Shown here: in pieces, positions 50,871 to 60,534 of the stretch
How the letters are laid out: each line of letters begins with the position of its first letter
How positions within the stretch are numbered: the first letter of the stretch is position 1
Origin: Haloplanus sp. HW8-1
Lineage (GTDB): Archaea > Halobacteriota > Halobacteria > Halobacteriales > Haloferacaceae
DNA: 64,000 bases
Direction: 5' to 3'
Assembly (NCBI RefSeq): GCF_023703795.1
Contig: NZ_CP098518.1
Coordinates: 1,178,001 to 1,242,000 of the forward strand
Program-made: the position numbers and the translations under genes
Notes under the pieces: model-generated
The model's input: only the letters and a program-made list of their open reading frames with translations
Databases searched by the model: none
What the model was told of the DNA's origin: nothing

Positions 50871-51572
50871 ATGAGGGGGTATCTATCTGCGGCCGATGCG
50901 GACGGGGGACGGGTTCCGCTCGACGCACACACGGAGCTGTACCGCGAGGCCGAGGAGAACAACCGCGTGGTCGCGGAAACGGCGGGCACCGTCCGGCCGC
51001 TCGGGGTGGCCGACGCGACGGTATCGCGCAAGCAAAACGACCGGGCGCCGGTGACGCTGATTCCGCGTGCCGAGTCCGTCGAGATCCGAAACGACGGCAA
51101 CACCAACGGCGTCACGGTCACCACCGGCGACGACGACTTCGACATCGAGGAGGGATTCGCCGAGACGGTCGCTCGGGACGCGACCATCTCCCTCGGATAC
51201 CGGACGACGATCCATCTCACCGTCGAGCGCGAGGCGACCGTCGTCCACCAGGGGGAGGGCGACGTGGTCGTGGGCGATCAGACGAATGTAGACCGGAGTA
51301 CGACCGTCGGCGACGACAACGTCATCAACCGGTCGACGATCGGTGAGGGCGCTGCCCGCTCCGGGCGTCGCGACGCCGAAAGCGGTGGTGACGGCGGGCC
51401 GACGACGGATACCGGACCCACGTACTGCACCGACTGCGGCACGAAGCTCGCGGATGGAATCTGCCCCGAATGTGACCGGGGGCGGGCCGACGGGGATACG
51501 AAGAAGTTCTGTGAGCGCCACGAACGACCCTACACGGGCGACGCCTGTCCGGAATGTCGGCGGTCGAGGTGA
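50871..51572 (+). CDS. Beta-rich protein with C-terminal zinc ribbons, PP2C neighbour
   Basis: A 233-residue protein I do not fully recognise. Residues 1-150 are beta-rich (TVRPLGVADATVSRKQNDRA, VEIRNDGNTNGVTVTTGDDD, RTTIHLTVEREATVVHQGEG). The linker is Gly/Ser-rich. The C-terminus has two zinc-knuckle sets: YCTDCGTKLADGICPECDRG and KFCERHERPYTGDACPECRR. The PP2C phosphatase gene follows within 6 bp, so the pair is a unit. The N-terminal domain may be a binding module for a phosphorylated or other partner. Confidence 0.65.
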   Translation: MRGYLSAADADGGRVPLDAHTELYREAEENNRVVAETAGTVRPLGVADATVSRKQNDRAPVTLIPRAESVEIRNDGNTNGVTVTTGDDDFDIEEGFAETVARDATISLGYRTTIHLTVEREATVVHQGEGDVVVGDQTNVDRSTTVGDDNVINRSTIGEGAARSGRRDAESGGDGGPTTDTGPTYCTDCGTKLADGICPECDRGRADGDTKKFCERHERPYTGDACPECRRSR

Positions 51573-51578
51573 CGCGTG

Positions 51579-52295
51579 ATGCCGACCACCGCCGCCGGGA
51601 CCGACGTCGGTCGGGAGCGTGACCACAACGAGGACGACATGCTCGTGGCCGCCATCGACGACTGGACGGTCCTCGCTGTCGCCGACGGGATGGGCGGCCA
51701 CCGGGCCGGCGACGTGGCCAGCGAAACCGCCCTCCACGGGTTCGAGGCGGCACTCACGGACAGCCTCGGCGACGACTGCGCGCCCGACGACGTCTCGGCG
51801 ACCCTCCGGGCGGCGGTCGAAAGTGCCAACGAGCGCGTCCGTTCTCGGGGCGAAAACGGCCGGGAGGAGATGGGAACGACACTCGTCGGCGCCCTCGTTC
51901 GGGACGGCCGGGCGACGGTCGTCAACGTGGGCGACAGCCGTGCGTACCACGTCTCCGAGTCGGCGATCGACCGGATCACGGTCGACCAGTCGGTCGTGCG
52001 GACCTTGGTCGACGAGGGGATGATCGACGAGTCCGAGGCCGCCGATCACCCACAGCGACACGTCCTCTCGCAGGCGCTCGGGACGAGCGAGACCGTCGAT
52101 CCCGACGTGTACGAACGATCGCTCGACGGGACGCTCCTGCTCTGCTCCGACGGGCTGACCGAAGAGGTCCCGGAATCGACGATCCACGAGATCGTCACGA
52201 CGACACCGCTCGATACGGCCGTCGACCGCCTCCTCGAGGCTGCGAACGGAAACGGCGGGAGCGACAACGTCACCGTCGTCCTCGGTCGCGAGTGA
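51579..52295 (+). CDS. PP2C-type Ser/Thr protein phosphatase
   Basis: A 238-residue phosphatase. PP2C motifs: TDVGRERDHNEDDMLVA (the first metal-binding region), ADGMGGHRAGDVAS, MGTTLVGALV, NVGDSRAYHV, CSDGLTEEV and GSDNVTVVL. All metal-binding Asp are kept. The ATG at 51579 is used; a GTG three bases upstream is possible. Its partner kinase is not in the window. Confidence 0.88.
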   Translation: MPTTAAGTDVGRERDHNEDDMLVAAIDDWTVLAVADGMGGHRAGDVASETALHGFEAALTDSLGDDCAPDDVSATLRAAVESANERVRSRGENGREEMGTTLVGALVRDGRATVVNVGDSRAYHVSESAIDRITVDQSVVRTLVDEGMIDESEAADHPQRHVLSQALGTSETVDPDVYERSLDGTLLLCSDGLTEEVPESTIHEIVTTTPLDTAVDRLLEAANGNGGSDNVTVVLGRE

Positions 52296-52358
52296 CGGCT
52301 CCACCCCCGACCCGATGCATAAAACATTTGACCCCAGGTAATTATATTTCATTACACG

Positions 52359-53327
52359 ATGAGCGACTTTCCCGACTACCTCGACGTCGACTACACCGAC
52401 GGTGAGGGCGAGACGCCGGACGACTATCCGACGCTGGAAGACAAGATCGAGAAGGCCATCGAAGTCACCCATCAGGGCCTCGAACAGTACGAGACCCCCG
52501 CCGTGATGTGGACCGGCGGGAAGGACTCGACGCTCACGCTCTACTTCATCAAGGAGGTGGCCGAGAAGTTCGACCTCGAGACGCCGCCCGCGGTGTTCAT
52601 CGACCACTACCAGCATTTCGACGCCATTCACGACTTCGTCGACCGCTGGGCCGAGGAGTGGGACCTCGACGTCATCTACGCCCGCAACGAGGACGTGGGC
52701 GACTACGTCGACGAACACGGCCTCGAACCGGGCGACGACATCCCCGTCTCGGCACTCTCCGAACACAACCAGCACCACATCCGCAACATCCTCGAGTACG
52801 AGGAGGACGACTTCCCGTTCCTGCTCGACACCTACGTCGGCAACCACCTGCTGAAGACCGTCGCGCTCAACGACGCACTGGAGGAGTACGGCATCGACGG
52901 CGTCATCTCCGGCGTCCGCTGGGACGAACAGGAGGCCCGCGCCGACGAGACGTTCTTCAGTCCGCGCCACGACCCCGACATCTACCCGCCCCACGACCGC
53001 ATCCAGCCGATCCTGCAGTTCGCGGAGCGCGACGTCTGGGACGCCTTCTGGAACTACGTGGTGCCCGACACGGTCGAGGGCTTCCCGGAGGAGGGCTACG
53101 TCCCGCAGGGCGCCGAGGACCTACCGAACGGCCTGACGCAGGACGACATCCCGGTCAGTCCCAAGTACTTCGCCGGCTTCCGGTCGCTGGGAAGCGAGGT
53201 CAGCACCGAGAAGTCCGACGAGGAGCCCGCGTGGCTCCAGGACATCGAGAACACGACCGAACGCGCCGGCCGCGCCCAGGACAAGGAGGATCTGATGGAG
53301 CGCCTCCGCGACCTGGGTTACATGTAG
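52359..53327 (+). CDS. PAPS-reductase-like PP-loop protein
   Basis: A 322-residue protein of the phosphoadenosine-phosphosulfate reductase/adenine nucleotide alpha hydrolase group. The PP-loop is MWTGGKDSTLTLYFIKE (about residue 50). Other family parts are VFIDHYQHFDAIHDFVDRWA, GVISGVRWDEQEARADETFF and a C-terminal PLxxW-like region ERDVWDAFWNYVVP. The C-terminal CGIHxG active Cys of true CysH is absent, so it is more likely a sulfur-transfer or nucleotide-activating enzyme. A TATA-like stretch (TGCATAAAACA) lies about 35 bp upstream. Confidence 0.78.
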   Translation: MSDFPDYLDVDYTDGEGETPDDYPTLEDKIEKAIEVTHQGLEQYETPAVMWTGGKDSTLTLYFIKEVAEKFDLETPPAVFIDHYQHFDAIHDFVDRWAEEWDLDVIYARNEDVGDYVDEHGLEPGDDIPVSALSEHNQHHIRNILEYEEDDFPFLLDTYVGNHLLKTVALNDALEEYGIDGVISGVRWDEQEARADETFFSPRHDPDIYPPHDRIQPILQFAERDVWDAFWNYVVPDTVEGFPEEGYVPQGAEDLPNGLTQDDIPVSPKYFAGFRSLGSEVSTEKSDEEPAWLQDIENTTERAGRAQDKEDLMERLRDLGYM

Positions 53328-53417
53328 GCCGGTTTCATACGGACTATCGTAAGTCATCACCGCTGGTTCGCCTGGCCGTCTCGGCGAACCAGCGGTAAAC
53401 AGTTACAATAAACCGTA

Positions 53418-53801
53418 TCACAGCGTGATCACCTGATCGACCCCCGCCTCGCCGAGCGCGGCGTAGAGGTCGGGGAAACAGCCGACCGTCACGCCGTCGA
53501 CGACGTCCCGTGGTTCGTACCGTTCGCGGCCGCTCGCGTGTTCGCCGGCGCGCTCGGCCAACCCACGTTTCGTCGCACAGCGGTCACACAGCATGAGCAG
53601 GATGTCGCGGTCGTCGGCGACCGCCGCGAGGCGCTCACCCAGCGGGTCGCCCTCCCGGAGCGCGTAGACGTTGTCGTGAAAGAAGAACATCCCTGCCACC
53701 TCCGCGCCGTGATCGTCCAACTCCAGTTGCGGGACGATCATGTCGCCGAGGACGTAGTCGACTGTTCGACCGGCCGTGGTGAACACGTACGCGACACGCA
53801 T
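53418..53801 (-). CDS. DsrE-like sulfur-relay family protein
   Basis: A 127-residue protein with the DsrE/SaoD fold: MRVAYVFTTAGRTVDYVLGD, HGAEVAGMFFFHDNVYALRE, DRDILLMLCDRCATKRGLAE and VTVGCFPDLYAALGEAGVDQ. Cys pairs in LMLCDRCA and the Cys in GCFPDL are at the positions used for persulfide transfer. The start at 53801 is chosen over longer frames because it gives the fold's first strand. It lies between two PP-loop genes, suggesting sulfur-linked chemistry. Confidence 0.75.
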   Translation of the reverse strand: MRVAYVFTTAGRTVDYVLGDMIVPQLELDDHGAEVAGMFFFHDNVYALREGDPLGERLAAVADDRDILLMLCDRCATKRGLAERAGEHASGRERYEPRDVVDGVTVGCFPDLYAALGEAGVDQVITL

Positions 53802-53935
53802 CGTCGATACCACGTCGCGGGGGATAAAGTCGTCTTGGACGTCGTCCCGGCGTCCACGCGGCGTCGACGACGGTCCAGTCACCGTCCACGGCGTCGACCG
53901 CAGTCCCTATGCCGTTGCTCGCCGTATCCCCGCCG

Positions 53936-54661
53936 ATGACCGACCAGTGGGCGAGCCTCTTTTCGGGCGGCAAAGACTCCTCGTGGGCGCTCTATCGCGC
54001 GCTCGAACGCGGCCTCGACGTGACGCGACTGGTGACCGTCCACCCCGGCGAGGACTCGTACATGTACCACGTCCCGGCGACCGACCTGGCCGCGCTGGCG
54101 GCCGAGAGCATCGGGATCGACCTGCTGGAGATCGACCCGGACGACCTCGGCGCCGCGGCCGCGACGGATTCGGCGACGCAGGGCGACGCCGAACTCGAAC
54201 CGCTGGAGGCCGCCCTTCGTGACCTCGCGACCGAGATCGACCTCGCGGGGGTCACCGCCGGGGCCGTCGAGAGCGAGTTCCAGACCAGTCGCATCGAGGC
54301 CATGTGTGAGCGCCTGGCGATCGACCTGTTCGCGCCGCTGTGGCAACGCGACCCGATCGCTCTCGGCGAAGCCATGCTCGATGCCGGGTTCGAGATCCTG
54401 ATCGTGCAGGTGGCGGCCGGCGGCCTCGACGAATCGTGGCTCGGCCGTCGACTCGACGCCGACGCCCTGGCGGACCTCGCCGCGCTCAACGAGGAGTGCG
54501 GGGTCCACCCGCTCGGCGAGGGCGGCGAGTTCGAGACGCTCGTGACCGACGCGCCACACATGCGGCGGCCGATCGAACTGGCGTCGGAACCGGTGTGGGA
54601 GGGCACTCGGGGCTACCTGCGGATCACGGACGCCCGTCTCGGCGATCCAGGCGAGGGTTGA
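53936..54661 (+). CDS. dph6: Diphthine--ammonia ligase
   Basis: A 241-residue PP-loop ATP pyrophosphatase. The loop is SLFSGGKDSSWALYRALE, and family motifs are AGAVESEFQTSRIEAMCERL, FAPLWQRDPIALGEAMLDAG and EECGVHPLGEGGEFETLVTD. It performs the last step of diphthamide formation on elongation factor 2. The Met at 53936 matches the family start; the upstream frame is unlikely. Confidence 0.9.
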   Translation: MTDQWASLFSGGKDSSWALYRALERGLDVTRLVTVHPGEDSYMYHVPATDLAALAAESIGIDLLEIDPDDLGAAAATDSATQGDAELEPLEAALRDLATEIDLAGVTAGAVESEFQTSRIEAMCERLAIDLFAPLWQRDPIALGEAMLDAGFEILIVQVAAGGLDESWLGRRLDADALADLAALNEECGVHPLGEGGEFETLVTDAPHMRRPIELASEPVWEGTRGYLRITDARLGDPGEG

Positions 54662-54687
54662 TAACCCCCCACGACGAACCGGCGATC

Positions 54688-55173
54688 ATGGACACCCCCT
54701 GTCGCGAACGCGGCGTCTCGCCTGTCGTCGGGGTCGCGCTCATGGTGGCGCTCGTGGTGGTCCTGGCGCTCGTTCTCGCGACGCTCGCGCTGGGGGTCGA
54801 GATGCCGAGTGATCCTCACCCGCAGTACAGCTACCGGACCGAGTACGTCGCCGACGGGGAGGGCAACACGAACGACCGCCCGTACGTGACGCTCACGCTC
54901 TCGGGGGGGCAGATCGAGGTGGGAGAGGACTTCTACATCGTCGACAGTGACGGCAACGAAGTCCGGTGGGACGCCGTCTGGACCACGTCGGGGCCGCTGA
55001 CGGCCGGCGACTACGCCCACGTCGACGGCTACGGGAGCGACAGCGCGCTGAATCACGCCTGTGAGGGCGAGGTGTACCGGTTCATTCACCGGCCGAACGC
55101 CGAAGAGAGCGCCGTCCTAGCGACGATCGAGATCGAACGGCCGGCGGTCGGACCCGCCACCGCTCACTGCTAG
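54688..55173 (+). CDS. Archaeal type IV pilin-like protein
   Basis: A 161-residue protein with the archaeal pilin N-terminus ERGVSPVVGVALMVALVVVL: a short basic leader, the prepilin peptidase site before VSPVVG, and a long hydrophobic helix. The rest is beta-rich (RPYVTLTLSGGQIEVGEDFY, then YIVDSDGNEVRWDAVW), with Cys near the end. It would be cut by PibD and either assemble in a pilus or stay at the membrane. It stands alone after dph6. Confidence 0.85.
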   Translation: MDTPCRERGVSPVVGVALMVALVVVLALVLATLALGVEMPSDPHPQYSYRTEYVADGEGNTNDRPYVTLTLSGGQIEVGEDFYIVDSDGNEVRWDAVWTTSGPLTAGDYAHVDGYGSDSALNHACEGEVYRFIHRPNAEESAVLATIEIERPAVGPATAHC

Positions 55174-55189
55174 GCGCGTAGGGACCGGT

Positions 55190-55229
55190 TGCACACCTGA
55201 TTTCACGCAATCTTGCGATCAGGTGTGCA
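55190..55229. terminator. Hairpin between convergent genes
   Basis: The 12-bp arms TGCACACCTGAT (55190-55201) and ATCAGGTGTGCA (55218-55229) enclose a smaller stem CGCAA-TC-TTGCG. It lies between the stop codons of the pilin-like and nucleotidyltransferase genes, so it can act as a bidirectional terminator or mRNA 3' end. Confidence 0.6.
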
Positions 55230-55254
55230 GCGACGTGCGACGGCTAGAATAGGC

Positions 55255-56232
55255 CTACGCGTCCCGGCTGCCGTCCGTCATCGTCGAGTGGGCGCCGATG
55301 AGTGCGTCCGCGAGGTCGAGGTTCTCGACCCGCGTCTCCTCGTCGATGATCGACCCGCGGACGTCCGCGTTGCGGATGGTCGCGTTGGGAAAGACGACGG
55401 TCCGTTCGAGCGTCGAGTCGACGACTTCCGCGCCTGCCATCACGTGCACGTCCCCGCGGAGGGTGGCGTTCTCGACGGTGGCCGTCTCGTCGACGCGGAC
55501 GTCGCCGTCGAGGTGCCAGGCGACGGCGTCGAGGTAGCTCTCCGGCGTGCCGATGTCAAACCACGCGCCGTCGAAGGTGAAGGCGTGAACCGGCTGTCGG
55601 GCCTGGATCCACTGGATGAACCACCCGGGTTCGTCCGGATTCTCCCCCGCCGCCAGATACTCCTCGAACAGCGGGAGGGTGTCCGCGGGAAAGGCATAGC
55701 AGGCGACGGAGACGAGCGTGCTCTTGGGGTCGTCGGGTTTCTCCTGGAAGTCGACGACGCGGTCGCCGTCGAGATCGACGAGACCGTACGAGCTGGCCCG
55801 CTCTTTCGATCCCACGTCGTAGGCCGCGAGCGTGGGCGTTCCCTTGGCGTCGAAGAAGTCGACGAACTCCCCGAGGTCGAAACTGATGAGGTTGTCGCCG
55901 GCGACGACGAGCAGGTCCTCCTCGACGCCCTCGCGCTCGATGAGTTGGGCGAGCGCACCGACGACGCCGAACTTCTCGTCTTCGGCCGTCGTCTCCTCGA
56001 CGGAGAGCGTCGGTTTCTCGAACTCGCTGTCGGCGAGATACGAGGCGAACTCGTCGGCGAACCGTTCGTTGGTGCTGACGTACACCTCGGAGATCCGGTC
56101 GTCGGCTTCCAGATCCGCGAAGACGGTGTCGATGACCGTCGACTCGCCGACGGGCAGGAACATCTTGGGCCGATGTTTGGTGATCGGCCAGAGCCGCGTC
56201 GCGTAGCCGCCCGCCAGAACGATGGCCTTCAT
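55255..56232 (-). CDS. Sugar-phosphate nucleotidyltransferase
   Basis: A 325-residue NDP-sugar pyrophosphorylase. The signature is MKAIVLAGGYATRLWPITKH followed by RPKMFLPVG; VVAGDNLISFDL holds the catalytic Asp. The C-terminal part has left-handed beta-helix hexapeptide repeats (VENATLRGDVHVMAGAEVVD, TLERTVVFPNATIRNADVRG). It makes an activated sugar for cell-surface glycans; the sugar cannot be told from sequence. Confidence 0.87.
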   Translation of the reverse strand: MKAIVLAGGYATRLWPITKHRPKMFLPVGESTVIDTVFADLEADDRISEVYVSTNERFADEFASYLADSEFEKPTLSVEETTAEDEKFGVVGALAQLIEREGVEEDLLVVAGDNLISFDLGEFVDFFDAKGTPTLAAYDVGSKERASSYGLVDLDGDRVVDFQEKPDDPKSTLVSVACYAFPADTLPLFEEYLAAGENPDEPGWFIQWIQARQPVHAFTFDGAWFDIGTPESYLDAVAWHLDGDVRVDETATVENATLRGDVHVMAGAEVVDSTLERTVVFPNATIRNADVRGSIIDEETRVENLDLADALIGAHSTMTDGSRDA

Positions 56233-56330
56233 ACGAACACCGACCGACTACAGTGCCAAGTTTGTTTTGTATCTCGCCACCGATGGCCCCGGAAGAAAGG
56301 GCTATGCGGCCGACCGCCGAACGGGACCGT

Positions 56331-56612
56331 ATGGAACCGACGACACGGGAGCGGATCGCCACCGTCCTTCGGGACGAGGCCGCGACGCCGAGCGAGCTAT
56401 CGACTCGGGTCGGCACCGCCAGAAACGCCGTCTACGACCACCTCCGACACGTCGCCCGGTCGCTCTCGGACACCGACGAGCAGTTGCTCGTCTCGCCGCC
56501 CACCTGCCGGGACTGTGGCTTCGATGCTTTCGACGATCCGCTCAACGATCCCTCGAACTGCCCCGAGTGTCGGAGCGAGAGCGTCGCCGAACCCGCCGTT
56601 CGCATCGACTAG
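56331..56612 (+). CDS. HTH and zinc-ribbon transcriptional regulator
   Basis: A 93-residue protein: winged helix TTRERIATVLRDEAATPSEL, then STRVGTARNAVYDHLRHVAR, followed by a zinc ribbon CRDCGFDAFDD...CPECRSE. This is the common small haloarchaeal regulator type. The ATG at 56331 gives the domain start. It starts opposite the nucleotidyltransferase gene. Confidence 0.78.
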   Translation: MEPTTRERIATVLRDEAATPSELSTRVGTARNAVYDHLRHVARSLSDTDEQLLVSPPTCRDCGFDAFDDPLNDPSNCPECRSESVAEPAVRID

Positions 56613-56672
56613 TCGTCCGTTCGGCCCGGGAACGGAGACCGGCGGCCCGCGTGCGGCGAGCGTCGTCCCCGC

Positions 56673-58214
56673 TCAGTTCAGGTGACAGGCACTCTCCCGC
56701 AGCGGTCCGAACGCGCCGTACAGTTCGTCGGCCGCATCGGCGGCCCGGCCCGCGATGAGGGCGTCGACCGCCGCTCCGACGGCGTGCTCGGCGGCCGAAT
56801 CCGAGAGAGGTTCCGGGAGGCGAAAGGCCGCCCGGACTGCCAGGCGGTCGACCCCGCCCTCCCGGTCGGTCCCGTCGGCACACCGCTCGCGGACCCGGTC
56901 GGTCACCGCGTCGGCCGGCGCGTCGACGAGCGTCGCCACCCACACCCGGAACTCCTTGATCGCCGCCCACTCCGACGGCGAGAGGTCCGTGTCGTCGGGC
57001 ACGAGACCGGGTCGATCGCGCCGACACACCGTCGGGAAGGCATCGGCCAGCCGATCGGACGCCCCCTCGTCGTCGCCGACGACGACGCGGTCCAGCGCGT
57101 CCGAGAGCGCGGCCTCGGCGCGGTCGTCCGGAAGCGTCGCCGGCACGTCGAACTCCTCGCGGATCGCCGCCCGCACCGCCGCCGGATCGGCGTCGGCGGG
57201 GTCGTCGGTCTCGGCGGCGTACGCACGCGCGGCCTCGACGTCGATCCCCTGCGAGGCGATCCGGAGGCGAAGGTTCAATACCGCCCGCCACGTCCCGTCG
57301 CCGAGATCGTAGTCAGCGTCGGAGATCACCTCGGGACAGCGGGTGTGGAACCGACAGCCCGGTGGGGGATCGGAGGGGCTCGGGACGTCGCCCGTGAGCC
57401 TCGTTCCCTGACCCCGGCGGCGCGGGTCGGCTATCGGCGTCGACCCCAGCAACGCCCGGGTGTAGGGATGGCTTGGGTCCTCGAACAGCGTCTCGGTCGG
57501 CGCCGTCTCGACGATTTCGCCGAGATACATCACCGCCACCCGGTCACAGACTTCGCGAACGACGCCCATGTCGTGACTGATGACGAGGATGGCGATGCCG
57601 AACGTCTCCTGGAGGCGGTCGATCAGGTCGAGGATGTCCGCCTGTACGCTCACGTCGAGCGCGCTCACCGGTTCGTCGGCGACGATCAGGTCCGGGTTGA
57701 TGACCAGGGCCCGCGCCAGCCCGATCCGCTGTTTCTGTCCGCCCGAGAACTCGTGGGGATAGCGGTCCACGTCGTCGGCGGACAGGCCGACCCGTTCGAG
57801 CAGGTCGCCGACGATTCGGCGGCGGCGGTCCCGGTCGCGCATTCCGTGGACACGAAGTGGTTCGGCGACGGACTCGCCGATGCTCATGCGCGGATCGAAA
57901 CTCGACGTGGGGTCCTGAAACACCATCTGTGCGCGCCGTCGGAACCGCTTCAGCTCCCGGTCGTCGTAGGCGGTCACGTCCTCGCCGTCGAAGACGACGT
58001 GGCCGTCGGTCGGCTCCTCCAGTCGGAGCGCGGTCGTCGCCGCCGTCGACTTCCCACAGCCCGACTCGCCGACGAGGCCGAGTGTCTCGCCCCGCCCGAC
58101 AGTGAAGCTCACGCCGTCGACGGCACGGACCCGTCCGACCTCGTTTCGGAGGACACCCTCGGTGACCGGGTAATGTTTGGTCAGTCCCTCCACGTCGAGC
58201 AGCGGGCGGGTCAC
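56673..58214 (-). CDS. Oligopeptide ABC transporter ATPase (DppF/OppF-type) with C-terminal extension
   Basis: A 513-residue protein. Residues 1-325 are a complete ATPase: Walker [12 protein letters not shown], signature [15 protein letters not shown], Walker [13 protein letters not shown], then the oligo-ABC C-terminal cysteine motif [10 protein letters not shown]. The rest is an extra region with two similar segments of about 55 residues ([20 protein letters not shown] onward; [20 protein letters not shown] onward). The GTG start at 58214 overlaps the upstream stop (GTGA). It is the last gene of the peptide-transporter operon. Confidence 0.87.
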   Translation of the reverse strand: MTRPLLDVEGLTKHYPVTEGVLRNEVGRVRAVDGVSFTVGRGETLGLVGESGCGKSTAATTALRLEEPTDGHVVFDGEDVTAYDDRELKRFRRRAQMVFQDPTSSFDPRMSIGESVAEPLRVHGMRDRDRRRRIVGDLLERVGLSADDVDRYPHEFSGGQKQRIGLARALVINPDLIVADEPVSALDVSVQADILDLIDRLQETFGIAILVISHDMGVVREVCDRVAVMYLGEIVETAPTETLFEDPSHPYTRALLGSTPIADPRRRGQGTRLTGDVPSPSDPPPGCRFHTRCPEVISDADYDLGDGTWRAVLNLRLRIASQGIDVEAARAYAAETDDPADADPAAVRAAIREEFDVPATLPDDRAEAALSDALDRVVVGDDEGASDRLADAFPTVCRRDRPGLVPDDTDLSPSEWAAIKEFRVWVATLVDAPADAVTDRVRERCADGTDREGGVDRLAVRAAFRLPEPLSDSAAEHAVGAAVDALIAGRAADAADELYGAFGPLRESACHLN

Positions 58215-59374
58215 GTGCGGTCCTCCCGGTCGGTGTCGGCGTCGGTCCCGTCGCGGTCCTCTCCGAAGGAATCGGCGCGGATCGTCCGGTCCGTCGGCGG
58301 GGTACCGACGGTGTCCGGATCGGTCCCGTCGTCGCCGGCCGCTTCGGTCCCGTCTCGACCCTCGGACTCGGGACGGCCCCCCCGAACTACCGACGGATCG
58401 CCGCCGGGTTCGTAGTGGACACACGAGACGACGTGATCGTCGTCGCCGTCGACGGCGTAGTCGGGTGGCTGGTCACCTCGCTTACAGGCATCGACGGCGT
58501 ACTCACAGCGCGGGTGGAACCGACAGCCGTCGGGGGGATCGGTCGCCGAGGGGAGTCGGCCGCCGATCGAGGCGGCGCCGCCGCCACGGCCCGGGAGACA
58601 GCCGAGCAGCGCCCGCGTGTAGGGGTGGGACGGCCGCTCGAACGCGTCGAAGACGCCGCCGCGCTCCATCACTTTGCCGGCGTACATCACGACGACGCGA
58701 TCCGCCACCTCGGCGACGACCCCGAGGTCGTGCGTGATCAACAGGATGCTCATATCGAACTCCGCCTGTAGCTCCGAGAGCAGGGAGAGGATCTGGTTCT
58801 GGATAGTCACGTCGAGGGCCGTCGTCGGTTCGTCCGCGATCAGCAGGTCGGGGTTGGTCGCGAGCGCCATCGCGATGGCGACGCGCTGTTTCATGCCGCC
58901 CGAGAACTCGTGGGGGTAGTCGTCGAACCGGCGGGTCGCCTCCGGGATGCCGACCCGGTCGAGGAGGTCGACGGCCCGGTCCCGGGCCCGTTCGCGGGCG
59001 ACGTCCTCGTGGATGCGGATGGCCTCGACGATCTGCCAGCCCACGGTGTAGACCGGGTTGAGCGCACCCTGTGGGTTCTGGAACACGTGAGCGATCCGAT
59101 CGCCGCGGAGGTCGCGCAGGGCCTCGTCGTCGAGGTTCGTGAGGTCCCGGCCGTCGAAGACGATCTTGCCGCCGGCGATCTCGCCGGGCGGCGTCCGGAG
59201 CAGGCGCGTGATGGACTCGCCGGTGACGGTCTTGCCGCTCCCGGACTCGCCGACCAGACAGACCGTCTCGCCGCGGCCGACGTCGAAACTGACGCCGTCG
59301 ACCGCGCGGACGAGTCCGTCGTCGGTGTGGAAGACGGTTCGCAGGTCGCGGATCGAGAGCAGTGGTTCGGTCAT
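58211..59374 (-). CDS. Oligopeptide ABC transporter ATPase (DppD/OppD-type)
   Basis: A 387-residue ATPase: Walker [14 protein letters not shown], signature [15 protein letters not shown], Walker [13 protein letters not shown], and the cysteine motif [20 protein letters not shown] near residue 295. The last 60 residues are acidic and likely disordered. It overlaps the permease gene by 4 bp (ATGA). Confidence 0.89.
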   Translation of the reverse strand: MTEPLLSIRDLRTVFHTDDGLVRAVDGVSFDVGRGETVCLVGESGSGKTVTGESITRLLRTPPGEIAGGKIVFDGRDLTNLDDEALRDLRGDRIAHVFQNPQGALNPVYTVGWQIVEAIRIHEDVARERARDRAVDLLDRVGIPEATRRFDDYPHEFSGGMKQRVAIAMALATNPDLLIADEPTTALDVTIQNQILSLLSELQAEFDMSILLITHDLGVVAEVADRVVVMYAGKVMERGGVFDAFERPSHPYTRALLGCLPGRGGGAASIGGRLPSATDPPDGCRFHPRCEYAVDACKRGDQPPDYAVDGDDDHVVSCVHYEPGGDPSVVRGGRPESEGRDGTEAAGDDGTDPDTVGTPPTDRTIRADSFGEDRDGTDADTDREDRT

Positions 59375-60534
59375 GTTTCCTGTCTCGGGTCGAGTGCGTC
59401 ACGCAGCGCGTCGCCCATGAAGTTGAACGCGAGGATAGTCATAAAGAGGACGACGCCGGGGAACGTCGACACCCACCACGCCGTCGAGAGGTCGCTCCGC
59501 CCGTTGGCGATCACCTGCCCCCACGAGGGGACCGTCGGATCGCCCAGCGAGAGGAAAGAGAGCGACGCCTCGAAGAGGATGAAGCCTGGGATCAGGAGGG
59601 TGGCGGCCGTGATGACGCTGTTGGAGACGTTGGGGACGAGGTGGCGCCGGATGACATAGAGCGTTCCCGCGCCGGCGCTCCGGGCGGCCGTGATATACTC
59701 CTCCTCGGCCCGTTGGAGCGCCTCGGAACGAACCAGGCGGGCGATGGAACCCCAGCCGGTTAGCCCGAAGATGACGATGAACATGAACAGGCTCCCGCCG
59801 AAGAGGTAGGTGAGCAGGAGATAGAGGAAGAAAGCGGGGAAGACGAGTTGGACGTCCACGTACCGCATCAGGAGTTCGTCGACGAGGCCACCCCCGTAGG
59901 CCGCCACGGTGCCGACGGTGGTTCCGATGGTCACCACGAGCAGCGTGGAGATGAGGCCGACCTTCATGCTCACCTGCATCCCGTAGACGACGAGGACGAG
60001 GATGCCCTTGCCGTCGCCGGTGGTACCGAGCGGGTGGGCCATCGTCCCGGTACAGCGGCCGTTGGCCACCTCGCCCAGACAGTTCACCGGCACCGACGCG
60101 TCGACGCTCGTGAGGACGGGGGGCTGGTAGGCTCGTTCCAACGCGAGCGTCGGCTTATCGAGAAAGAGCGGTCCGACGACACCGATCAGGAAGACCACGA
60201 ACAGGTAGCCGAGACTCACGACGGCCATCCGGTTCTTGCGGAACTCCCGCCAGTAGTAGGCGGTCAGCCGGCGGTTGTCGTAGAGCGGAACGACGACGTA
60301 GAAGAGTAGCGCCAGCAGCGTCGAGACGAACAGCCAGTCGAGTTGCGTGACGTTCCACTCGAGCGGGACCGTGATCGTCGGTCGGCTGGCCGGCAGGATC
60401 GCGTAGTCGTAGACGAAGACGGCGACGACCCCCAACGCGGTCAGGGCTGCCCACCGATCCCGCCGCGAGAGGGTGGAGAGTCGACTGCGCGTCTCGGTCC
60501 AGTCGACCGATTCGAAGGTGTCTTCGCTGCCCAT
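59371..60534 (-). CDS. Oligopeptide ABC transporter permease (DppC-type)
   Basis: A 387-residue permease with two extra N-terminal helices (residues 28-85), then the OppC-type core. The EAA loop is [21 protein letters not shown] beta-rich external loop of about 55 residues with two Cys ([20 protein letters not shown]) precedes the core and may form a disulphide. It overlaps its neighbours on both sides. Confidence 0.88.
   Translation of the reverse strand: MGSEDTFESVDWTETRSRLSTLSRRDRWAALTALGVVAVFVYDYAILPASRPTITVPLEWNVTQLDWLFVSTLLALLFYVVVPLYDNRRLTAYYWREFRKNRMAVVSLGYLFVVFLIGVVGPLFLDKPTLALERAYQPPVLTSVDASVPVNCLGEVANGRCTGTMAHPLGTTGDGKGILVLVVYGMQVSMKVGLISTLLVVTIGTTVGTVAAYGGGLVDELLMRYVDVQLVFPAFFLYLLLTYLFGGSLFMFIVIFGLTGWGSIARLVRSEALQRAEEEYITAARSAGAGTLYVIRRHLVPNVSNSVITAATLLIPGFILFEASLSFLSLGDPTVPSWGQVIANGRSDLSTAWWVSTFPGVVLFMTILAFNFMGDALRDALDPRQET

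Noticed and set aside
52359-53327. Assimilatory PAPS reductase (cysH)
   Set aside because: The PP-loop is present but the C-terminal redox-active Cys motif of CysH is missing, so only a family-level name is given.
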